Shown here: piece by piece, positions 16,311 to 23,094 of the stretch
How positions within the stretch are numbered: the stretch's first letter is position 1
Layout: each line of letters begins with the position of its first letter
DNA from: Streptomyces curacoi
GTDB taxonomy: Bacteria > Actinomycetota > Actinomycetes > Streptomycetales > Streptomycetaceae
Assembly (NCBI RefSeq): GCF_001513975.1
Contig: NZ_KQ947984.1
Location: forward strand, 310,001-374,000
Length of the DNA: 64,000 nt
Reading direction: 5' to 3'
The notes under the pieces: generated by a model
Told to the model about the DNA's origin: nothing
What the model saw: only the letters and a program-made list of their open reading frames with translations
Databases searched by the model: none
Program-made: the position numbers and the translations under genes

Positions 16311-17414
16311 TCAGGAGGCGTTCGCCGCGATGATCACGATCAACAGGACGGTGACGAACAGGGCCACGAGAGCCCACGTCACGTTTTCCTTGGACCGTTC
16401 GGGCCGCTGGGGCTGTTTGGGCTGTGTCCCGGTGGCGGGCTTGCCGGTCCTGGTGAGGGCGGTCTGCCGCGGCTGCTGGGTCGTGTCGCCGCGCCGGACG
16501 GCGGGCCGGGCGGGCAGCGGGGACCGGGCGACGGGCGAGCGGACCAGGGGGCCGTCGTCCAGCGCGGCGAGCAGTGCCGAGCTGCGGGGCCTTCTGTCGC
16601 GGTCCTGGGCCCAGAGCATGTCGAGCAGCAGGTCCGCCGCGCCGCGGGGGACGCCGGCCGGCGGGTCAGCGAGGGTGTGCAGCACTTCCGCGAGGTTGCG
16701 GGTCCCGGTCAGGCAGCGGGCGGTGAGCAGCGCGACGCGGTAGCGGTCGGTGTGCAGGTCGGCGGGGGTGCCGGGCGGGGCCAGCGGGTCCTCCCAGCCG
16801 GGCTGGTACACGTCGTCGCCGGTGTGCTGGGCGCAGCCGTCCATGTCGATGAGGTAGACGGAGTAGTCGCCCGGGTTCCAGAAGGCGTTGGCGTAGTTCC
16901 AGTCGGAGTAGACCAGCTTGCGTTCCTCCAGCGCGGCGGCGATGCCGACTAGGCAGCGGCAGGCGGTGAGGCGCTGTTCGGGGGTGGGCGGGGTGCCGTT
17001 TCTCGCGAAGCGTTCGTCGGAGCGGGCGAGGGTGTCGATCTCGCGGAATCCGCCTCCGGGCAGCGCGAAGGCGTCCGGGGCCGTCGGGATGAGGCAGCCG
17101 ATGGCGGCCGAGGTGTCGTCGGTGACGCGGGCGACGGGCCAGGAGGTGCGGCTCAGCAGCACTTCGCGGGAGGGGCGTCCGGCGGCGGCATCCGAGCGGC
17201 CGAAGGCGACGAGCCGGTCCAGCCGGTCGGCGTCGGTGTCGTCGAGCGGTTTCTTGTACCGCTTGAACAGCAGGTCGGGTCCGCTGCCGGGTGTGCTGAC
17301 GCGGGTCACCGCGGAGCTCTGGCCGTTGTTGGTGGCGATCTGTTCGCCGAGGCTGCCCAGTGCGGTCAGTGGGGTGACCGGTGGCAGGGCCCACGCCGAC
17401 CGGTCCGCGGTCAT
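16311..17414 (-). CDS. Membrane-anchored divergent protein kinase
   Basis: 367 residues from ATG 17414, whose ATGA overlaps the phosphatase stop. The kinase fold is divergent: the ATP Lys is likely K51 in LLFKRYKK, the catalytic loop reads YSDWNYANAFW instead of HRD-x4-N (Asp and Asn kept, His-Arg lost), and the metal motif is LIDMDGC instead of DFG. These LIDxD features resemble kinases of TerY-P triads and lipopolysaccharide-kinase relatives. The domain ends near residue 285. A Pro/Arg/Thr-rich linker then leads to one membrane span at ~344-365 (WALVALFVTVLLIVIIAA). It probably phosphorylates a partner in this operon, reversed by the coupled phosphatase. Confidence 0.85.
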   Translation of the reverse strand: MTADRSAWALPPVTPLTALGSLGEQIATNNGQSSAVTRVSTPGSGPDLLFKRYKKPLDDTDADRLDRLVAFGRSDAAAGRPSREVLLSRTSWPVARVTDDTSAAIGCLIPTAPDAFALPGGGFREIDTLARSDERFARNGTPPTPEQRLTACRCLVGIAAALEERKLVYSDWNYANAFWNPGDYSVYLIDMDGCAQHTGDDVYQPGWEDPLAPPGTPADLHTDRYRVALLTARCLTGTRNLAEVLHTLADPPAGVPRGAADLLLDMLWAQDRDRRPRSSALLAALDDGPLVRSPVARSPLPARPAVRRGDTTQQPRQTALTRTGKPATGTQPKQPQRPERSKENVTWALVALFVTVLLIVIIAANAS

Positions 17415-18637
17415 GACGCCCACCCGCCGGGCCCGGTGAGCGGTTCGCCTGCCGGGCCGGGGCCCCGCTCGGGTGGCCCGGTACGGGCGTCGGGGTCGAT
17501 CCAGACGGTGACCGACGTACGGTCGTCCAGGAAGCGTTCGGCGTCGAAGCCGACGTCGTTGAGGTAGGAGGCGACGGGCAGCGGCAGCCGCCAGCGGTCG
17601 GCCAGGTAGGTGTTGAGTTCGTCGATGGTGGCGAGGCCGTCGCCGACGCCGTCGGACACGAGGGAGACCACGTCGCCGGGGCGCAGGGCGAGTCGGGTCT
17701 CGCGGGCGGCGTGCGGGTCGGCGGGGAGGGTGTGGGTGACGGCGTTGGTGTCGTAGTCGGCGGTGGCGCCCTTGCGGTCGCCGGCGGCGTACTGCCAGCG
17801 CTTGTCGTCGAGCTGCCACAGGGAGGCGTCGCCGAGCCAGGCGGCCCACATGGTGCGTTCGCCGGACGGGCCCGCCGGGCGGGCGGGGATCACCGCGACG
17901 AAGAGGACGGCGCAGACGTCGGCGGGGTCGAGCCCGCGCCGGGCCGCCTCGCGGCGCATGGCGGTGGCTGCCTCTTCGAAGAGCTCCGCCGCCGACAGCC
18001 GCACCGGCGCGCCGGGGTCGTCGAGTTGGCGTCTGAGGTGGTTGACGGCCGTGCTCGCCGCGACGGCGGCTCCGAGTTCGGCGTGCTCACTGCTGGAGAC
18101 GCCGTCGGCGACGGCCAGCAGCAGGTGGTCGCCGGACGCGTCGCGTGTCATGCGGTAGGCGTCCTGGCGGGCGGTGGCGGGTTCCTGGCAGCGGTGGCCC
18201 GGGCCGACGAGTGAGGCGGCCCGTACGGCGAGGTCGCCGAGCCGTGCCTCGTCGGCGGCGACACCGGAGGCGGCCGGCCGTAACGGCAGCAGCCAGGGGA
18301 AACGCTGGGCCTTCGAGCCGGCTCCGAAGCGGGGCACGCAGGTGGGGGCCGGTGCGCGGGCGGCGAGAGCGCGGCCGGCGGCGGGCGCGGGGCGGGTGAG
18401 GGGCGGGCGGTACGGCTCGTCGGGCAGGAGCAACGGGTCCCGGGGGACCGGCGCGGGAGTGCCCGCGGGCTCGTACTCCGCGGCACGTAACGCCAGGAAC
18501 AGTAATCCCGTGGCGAGCAGGACCAATAAGTCGATCACCAAGCGAAAGAAAAGATCGTCCGCCGGGAAATAGATCACGAGGAACATGCCCCCGAAAAGAA
18601 CCATCGCCCAGATCAGACGCCCCCGTTGCAGCGACAT
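17411..18637 (-). CDS. PP2C-family protein phosphatase with two membrane spans
   Basis: 408 residues. Two N-terminal spans (about 10-25 and 32-50) place the enzyme at the membrane. A Pro-rich linker leads to the PP2C domain from about residue 140: GHRC..ARQDAY corresponds to the first motif, LLLAVADGVSSSEHAELGA to the metal-binding DG motif (DGVS instead of DGMG), and VSLVSDGVGDGL plus the late DDRTSVTVWID strand to the remaining metal sites. So the catalytic Asp residues appear kept. It opens the six-gene operon; ATGA couples it to the kinase. No strong Shine-Dalgarno is visible before its ATG. Confidence 0.88.
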   Translation of the reverse strand: MSLQRGRLIWAMVLFGGMFLVIYFPADDLFFRLVIDLLVLLATGLLFLALRAAEYEPAGTPAPVPRDPLLLPDEPYRPPLTRPAPAAGRALAARAPAPTCVPRFGAGSKAQRFPWLLPLRPAASGVAADEARLGDLAVRAASLVGPGHRCQEPATARQDAYRMTRDASGDHLLLAVADGVSSSEHAELGAAVAASTAVNHLRRQLDDPGAPVRLSAAELFEEAATAMRREAARRGLDPADVCAVLFVAVIPARPAGPSGERTMWAAWLGDASLWQLDDKRWQYAAGDRKGATADYDTNAVTHTLPADPHAARETRLALRPGDVVSLVSDGVGDGLATIDELNTYLADRWRLPLPVASYLNDVGFDAERFLDDRTSVTVWIDPDARTGPPERGPGPAGEPLTGPGGWAS

Positions 18638-18667
18638 GCCCGGGACGGTATCAGCGCTTCCGGGCGC

Positions 18668-18718
18668 ACGGGAGGGACATGGAATATTCTCGTGGCCTTT
18701 TTTTGCGCCCCCTCCCGT
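18668..18718. promoter_or_regulatory. Inverted repeat in the triad operon promoter region
   Basis: ACGGGAGGG (18668-18676) and CCCTCCCGT (18710-18718) are exact inverted arms 33 bases apart, flanking an AT-rich core with GGAATATTC and a run of seven T. The stretch 18638-18884 otherwise holds no gene. It is the only place for a promoter of the phosphatase-kinase-vWA operon, so the repeat may be its operator. No clean -35/-10 pair could be chosen. Confidence 0.35.
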
Positions 18719-18884
18719 AATTCTTCACGGCGGTCGCACAGATATCCGTAACGGTTGATCCTGGAGTGACGGCGAATTTCAGCCAGGAGTTCGACAGGTG
18801 TACGTCTTTTCCGGCGGCGGCCATGTCCTGGCCGTGTCGGGGCCGTCGCGACCGCCGCCGGGTTCCTGCGCTGTCTGCGGTCGC

Positions 18885-20510
18885 CTACCGCCCTTCGACC
18901 AGTGGGGTGAGTACCTTCGCCTGGCGTGCGGACGGGATCTGCGGCTGGGCTTCGAGGCCGAAGGTGGTGAAGGCCGTACGGGAGGGCAGGGGGTAGGCCT
19001 CCTTCCCGGTGAGGGAGTTGAGGATGGTGGCGCTGCGCCAGGCCGCGAGGCCGAGGTCGGGGGTGCCGATGCCGTGGGAGTGGCGTTCGGCGTTCTGGAC
19101 GTAGACGTGACAGCCGGAGCCGGTGACGGACGGGTCCATGACCAGGCGGTACTGGTCGTCGATACGGGGGCGTTCCTGGCTGTCGAGGCGCAGGTAGGGG
19201 TCGAGGCCGGCGAGGATGCGGCTGAGGGGGCGCTCGCGGTAGCCGGTGGCCAGGACGACCGCGTCGGTGGTCATGCGGGAGCGGGTGTCCTGCTGGACGT
19301 GCTCCAGGTGGAGTTCGACCTTGGTCGTGGCGACCCGGCCGGCGGTGCGGACGCGGACGCCGGGGGTGAGGACGGCGTCGGGCCAGCCGCCGTGCAGGGT
19401 GCGGCGGTAGAGCTCGTCGTGGATGGCGGCGAGGGTGCCGGCGTCGATGCCCTTGTGGAGCTGCCACTGGGAGGCCGCGAGCTGGTCGCGGACCGGTTCG
19501 GCGAGGGCGTGGAAGTAGCGCGTGTAGTCGGGGGTGAAGTGCTCCAGGCCGAGCTTGGAGTACTCCATGGGTGCGAACGCCTCGGTGCGGCCGAGCCAGT
19601 GGAGCCGCTCGCGTCCGGCGGGGCGGTGCCGCAGCAGGTCCAGGAAGACCTCGGCGCCGGACTGTCCCGACCCGATGACGGTGATGTGCTCGGCGGCGAG
19701 GAGCCTCTCGCGGTGGTCGAGGTAGTCGGCGGCGTGGATGACGGGGACGGTGGGCGCGTCGACGAGGGGCCTGAGCGGGTCGGGGACGTAGGGCTCGGTG
19801 CCGATGCCGAGGACGATGTTCTTGGTGTACGTACGGCCGAGGGCCTCGGCCTCGCCGTCCGGGGCGAGCTGGGTGAAGTCGACCTCGAAGACGTCGCGTT
19901 CGGGGTTGAAGCGGACGGCGTCGACCTGGTGGCCGAAGCGCAGGGCGGGGAGGTTCTCGCAGACCCAGCGGCAGTAGGCGTCGTACTCGGCGCGCTGGAT
20001 GTGGAAGCGCTCGGCGAAGTAGAAGGGGAAGAGCCGGTCGCGGGTCCTGAGGTAGCTGAGGAAGGACCAGGGGCTGGCGGGGTCGGCGAGCGTCACCAGG
20101 TCGGCGAGGAAGGGGACTTGGATGCGGGCGCCGTCGATGAGGAGCCCCGGGTGCCAGGCGAAGGCCGGGCGCTGTTCGTAGAAGACGGCGTCGAGTTCGG
20201 CGAGGGGGTGGGCGAGGGCGGCGAGGGAGAGGTTGAAGGGTCCGATGCCGATGCCTACGAGGTCGCGGGGGGCGTCGGGATCCTGGCGTTGGGGGTGGGG
20301 GTGCGGGGGTGTCTTGCGCGCTGTTCGAGGGCCGGCGTCGGGGGCCGGCCGGGGGCTCGGGCAGGCGGGGGTGCCGGTGTGGGGGATCGTGCGGGGGCTC
20401 GCGTGGGGGCCCGTGTGCGGGAGCTTCTGCGGGGCCGGGTGGGGGCCGGTGTACTGGTTCGGCTGCACGCTTGCGTGAGGGCCGGTGTGGGGGTTCGGCT
20501 GCGGGATCAT
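18885..20510 (-). CDS. L-lysine/diamine N-monooxygenase (SidA/IucD family)
   Basis: 541 residues from ATG 20510, overlapping the decarboxylase stop as ATGA. The first ~95 residues are a low-complexity tail with four 12-residue repeats around PHTGPHAS. The flavin monooxygenase then begins: DLVGIGIGPFNLSLAAL (FAD GxGxxN), VIGSGQSGAEVFLDLL (NADPH) and DAVVLATGYRERP (the ATGY motif). The enzyme N-hydroxylates a primary amine such as lysine, ornithine, cadaverine or putrescine, the first step to hydroxamate siderophores. Coupling to a PLP decarboxylase points to a decarboxylated diamine, as in desA-desB. No acyltransferase or NIS synthetase gene is adjacent. Confidence 0.88.
   Translation of the reverse strand: MIPQPNPHTGPHASVQPNQYTGPHPAPQKLPHTGPHASPRTIPHTGTPACPSPRPAPDAGPRTARKTPPHPHPQRQDPDAPRDLVGIGIGPFNLSLAALAHPLAELDAVFYEQRPAFAWHPGLLIDGARIQVPFLADLVTLADPASPWSFLSYLRTRDRLFPFYFAERFHIQRAEYDAYCRWVCENLPALRFGHQVDAVRFNPERDVFEVDFTQLAPDGEAEALGRTYTKNIVLGIGTEPYVPDPLRPLVDAPTVPVIHAADYLDHRERLLAAEHITVIGSGQSGAEVFLDLLRHRPAGRERLHWLGRTEAFAPMEYSKLGLEHFTPDYTRYFHALAEPVRDQLAASQWQLHKGIDAGTLAAIHDELYRRTLHGGWPDAVLTPGVRVRTAGRVATTKVELHLEHVQQDTRSRMTTDAVVLATGYRERPLSRILAGLDPYLRLDSQERPRIDDQYRLVMDPSVTGSGCHVYVQNAERHSHGIGTPDLGLAAWRSATILNSLTGKEAYPLPSRTAFTTFGLEAQPQIPSARQAKVLTPLVEGR
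20361..20504 (-). repeat. 36-bp tandem repeat coding the monooxygenase tail
   Basis: Four degenerate units of 12 codons lie at residues ~3-50 of the monooxygenase (QPNPHTGPHAS, QPNQYTGPHPA, QKLPHTGPHAS, RTIPHTGTPAC). They stay in frame and precede the flavin domain. Copy number probably varies between strains. Confidence 0.65.
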
Positions 20511-21985
20511 CCGGGGGTGTTTCCTTCCACCAGTTTCAGGAGGGCGGCCAGGTCGTCCGGGCGCGTGTGCGGATTGAGGAACGTGGCCTTGAGCCACAGG
20601 CGCCCGTCTAAACGGGCCCGGCCGAGGACGGCACGGCCGTCGGTGAGGAGCCTTCGGCGTACGGCGGCGACGGCGGCGTCGGTGGCGTGCGCGGGCCGGA
20701 ACAGGACCGTGCTGATGGTGGGCGGGTCGTAGAGCTCGAACCCGGGGTGGTCGTGGACGAGGGCGGCGAACTCCGCTGCCCGCTCGCAGACCTGCTCGAC
20801 GAGCCGGCCGAGGCCACTGCGGCCGAGCGTCCCGAGAGTGACGGCGATCTTGAGAACGTCGGGCCTGCGGCTGGTGCGCAGGGAGCGGCCGAGCAGGTCG
20901 GGCAGGCCCGCTTCGGTGTCGTCGTCGGCGTTGAGGTAGTCGGCACGGTGGTGGAGCACGGCGAGGTCGCCCGGGTCCCGGACGGCGAGAACACCCGCCG
21001 CGACGGGCTGCCAGCCGAGCTTGTGCAGGTCGAGAGTGACGGTGTCGGCGGCGTCGAGGCCGGTCAGCGGGGCCCGGTGCCGGTCACTGAAGAGGAGGCC
21101 TCCGCCGTAGGCGGCGTCGACATGGAGACGGGCCCCATGGGCCGCGCACAGGGCGGCGATCTCGGGCAGGGGGTCGATGAGCCCGGCGTCGGTCGTACCG
21201 GCGGTGGCGGCGACGATGTGCGGGCCGGGTAGCTGCCTGAGGGCCTCGTCCAGGCAGGCGGGGTCGAGGACACCGGCCGGGGCGGGCACGACGACGGGCT
21301 CGGGCAGCCCGAGCAGCCAGGCGGCGCGGGGCAGCGAGTGGTGGGCGTTGGCCCCGTGAACGAGCCGGACTCCGGCGCCGTGCGCTTCTCGGGCGAGGAG
21401 CAGGGCGAGTTGATTGGATTCGGTGCCGCCGGTGGTGATCAGGGCGGACGGGGGGTTTCGGGGTGGGGTGGGTGCGGGGGTGGGCGTGGTCCCAGTGGTG
21501 GTGTGGGGCGGGGCGGCTTGCGGGGCCGGCGTGACGGGGGCGGTGCGCCGCCTCTCCCCTCCCCCGTCGCCGAAGACCTCGCCCGCGAGTGCCCCCGTCA
21601 CCAGTGCCTCCAGTTCCGCCGCGCCGGGGCCCTGGTCCCAGGAGTCCAGGGAGGGGTTGAGGGTGGAGGCGGCGAGGTCGGCGGCGGTGGCGAGGGCCAG
21701 GGGTGGGCAGTGGAGGTGGGCGGTGCAGAGGGGGTCGGCGGGGTCCGCGGCGTTCTCCGCCAGGGCGCGGACGAGGCTGTGGAGGGCGTGGGGATCGCCC
21801 TGGTCCGGCAGTACGTCGCCGACGGCGTCCCGCATGCGCGCGGCGACCGCGTCCGGGCCGCCAGAGGGCAGTGGTCCCCCGCGTGCCCGGGCACCCTCGT
21901 CCAGTGCCCGGAGCACGGTGTCGAGCAACGGCCGCAGGGCGCGGGGACCTTCAGGGCCTGAAGCGAGCGACGGCGGCGTGCTCAT
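20507..21985 (-). CDS. PLP-dependent group II decarboxylase (amino acid to diamine)
   Basis: 492 residues from ATG 21985 after GGGAGGACACG; the open frame upstream lacks coding character. The fold is the glutamate/DABA/lysine decarboxylase type: ALITTGGTESNQLALLLARE, then ARLHVDAAYGG with the PLP-binding Asp, and DTVTLDLHKLGWQ with the Schiff-base Lys. Residues 180-225 contain a Pro/Thr-rich insertion (TPAPQAAPPHTTTG context). Likely substrates are lysine, ornithine or 2,4-diaminobutyrate. It feeds the coupled N-monooxygenase downstream. DesA of desferrioxamine synthesis is the obvious analogue, but the des operon partners are missing, so the final product is open. Confidence 0.88.
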   Translation of the reverse strand: MSTPPSLASGPEGPRALRPLLDTVLRALDEGARARGGPLPSGGPDAVAARMRDAVGDVLPDQGDPHALHSLVRALAENAADPADPLCTAHLHCPPLALATAADLAASTLNPSLDSWDQGPGAAELEALVTGALAGEVFGDGGGERRRTAPVTPAPQAAPPHTTTGTTPTPAPTPPRNPPSALITTGGTESNQLALLLAREAHGAGVRLVHGANAHHSLPRAAWLLGLPEPVVVPAPAGVLDPACLDEALRQLPGPHIVAATAGTTDAGLIDPLPEIAALCAAHGARLHVDAAYGGGLLFSDRHRAPLTGLDAADTVTLDLHKLGWQPVAAGVLAVRDPGDLAVLHHRADYLNADDDTEAGLPDLLGRSLRTSRRPDVLKIAVTLGTLGRSGLGRLVEQVCERAAEFAALVHDHPGFELYDPPTISTVLFRPAHATDAAVAAVRRRLLTDGRAVLGRARLDGRLWLKATFLNPHTRPDDLAALLKLVEGNTPG

Positions 21986-22149
21986 CGTGTCCTCCCGGGC
22001 GCGGGGCAAGAAGGACTTCCAGCTTGTACGCGAATACGTCGTCGCGCCCGAAAAGCCCAACGATCGGAACCCGAAAGGGGGTACTTGCGTGCGGGGAAAG
22101 CGTGTCGCAGGAGCGTGCCGGCGGAGGCGGAGTAGAGGAGGCCGGGTCC

Positions 22150-22983
22150 TCAGTGCCGGAAGTCGTCCACGTGGTCCTCGGCCCACCGGGCGAAGCCGCG
22201 GGCGGGGGTGCCGGTGATCCGCTCCACCGTGTCGGTGATCTCCGGGGTGACGCCGACGGTGGCCTCGAAGGCCTTGATCAGGGCCTGGAGCATGTGCGGC
22301 GGCACGGCCGGGAAGAGCTCGGGGCCCGCCTGGTCCGGCGGTACCTCGACGAACCGGAGGTCATGGCCGACGGCCCGGCCGATCGCCTGGACCTGCCCGG
22401 CGTTGGAGATCGCCTCGGGCCCGGTGAGCCGGTGGACGGCGCCCTCGTGGCCGTCGTCGAGGAGGACGCGTTCGGCGACGGCGGCGATGTCGTCCTCGTG
22501 GATGGGCGCCGTCAGCCCGTCGGCGAAGACGCCCCGGACCGTGTGCCCGGCGCGGATCTGCTGGGCCCACTGGAGGGCGTTCACGGCGAAGGCGTTGGGG
22601 CGCAGGAAGGTCCACGCCAGGCCGCTGTCGCGGATCTGCCGCTCGACGGTGGCGTGCATGACGTGGATGGGGTGGGTCTCGTCGGCGCCGTCCTGGATGA
22701 TCCCGGAGGACAGCAGGACGACGTGCCGGACCCCGGCCGCACGGGCCGCCGCCAGCAGGGCCGCGGTCTGCTCGCCGGCCGCCTGGATGTACAGGAACAG
22801 CTTGGTCGCGCCCGCGAACAGGGCGGCGGGCCGGTCGGGTTCGAACCGGACCACCTCGGCGCCTGCGGGCAGTCCGGCCCGCTGTGGGTCGCGGGTCAGC
22901 GCCCGCACGGGCCGGTCCGCGGCGGCGAGACGTTCGACGAGGGCACGGCCGACGTTGCCGGTGGCGCCGGTCACTACGATCAC
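22150..22983 (-). CDS. NmrA-like NAD(P)-binding oxidoreductase
   Basis: 277 residues; GTG start after an excellent GGAGGAAACCC. The Rossmann motif is VVTGATGNVGRALVE at the N-terminus. VRHVVLLSSG and the region around FLRPNAFAVNALQW follow, as in atypical SDRs of the NmrA/QOR2 type. There is no Tyr-xxx-Lys pair in the classical SDR position, which is common in this group. It may reduce quinones or act as a redox sensor. The gene is alone, with a promoter palindrome upstream. Confidence 0.85.
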   Translation of the reverse strand: MIVVTGATGNVGRALVERLAAADRPVRALTRDPQRAGLPAGAEVVRFEPDRPAALFAGATKLFLYIQAAGEQTAALLAAARAAGVRHVVLLSSGIIQDGADETHPIHVMHATVERQIRDSGLAWTFLRPNAFAVNALQWAQQIRAGHTVRGVFADGLTAPIHEDDIAAVAERVLLDDGHEGAVHRLTGPEAISNAGQVQAIGRAVGHDLRFVEVPPDQAGPELFPAVPPHMLQALIKAFEATVGVTPEITDTVERITGTPARGFARWAEDHVDDFRH

Positions 22984-23002
22984 GGGTTTCCTCCTGGGCC
23001 GA

Positions 23003-23050
23003 GGGCTGATCGTCCTGGGGCCCGTCGAGCCTAGGAAGACCGATCAGCCC
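23003..23050. promoter_or_regulatory. Inverted repeat around the NmrA-like gene promoter
   Basis: GGGCTGATCG (23003-23012) and CGATCAGCCC (23041-23050) are perfect 10-base arms 28 bases apart. On the minus strand they flank TAGGCT (complement of 23028-23033), a plausible -10 box. A repressor bound to both arms would cover the promoter; this is inference. Confidence 0.4.
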
Positions 23051-23094
23051 GCCGCATCGGCCGGAGGAACCAGTGGCGCCCTACGTCGGAAGGA

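Noticed and set aside
18613-19467. Minus-strand frame across the gap between the PP2C and monooxygenase genes
   Set aside because: Its upstream part is an off-frame translation of the monooxygenase (Arg/Pro-rich) and its end overlaps the PP2C start; no ribosome site supports it.
18885-21985. Naming the pair desA-desB
   Set aside because: No desC or desD follows and the order alone is not specific; related pairs exist in other pathways.
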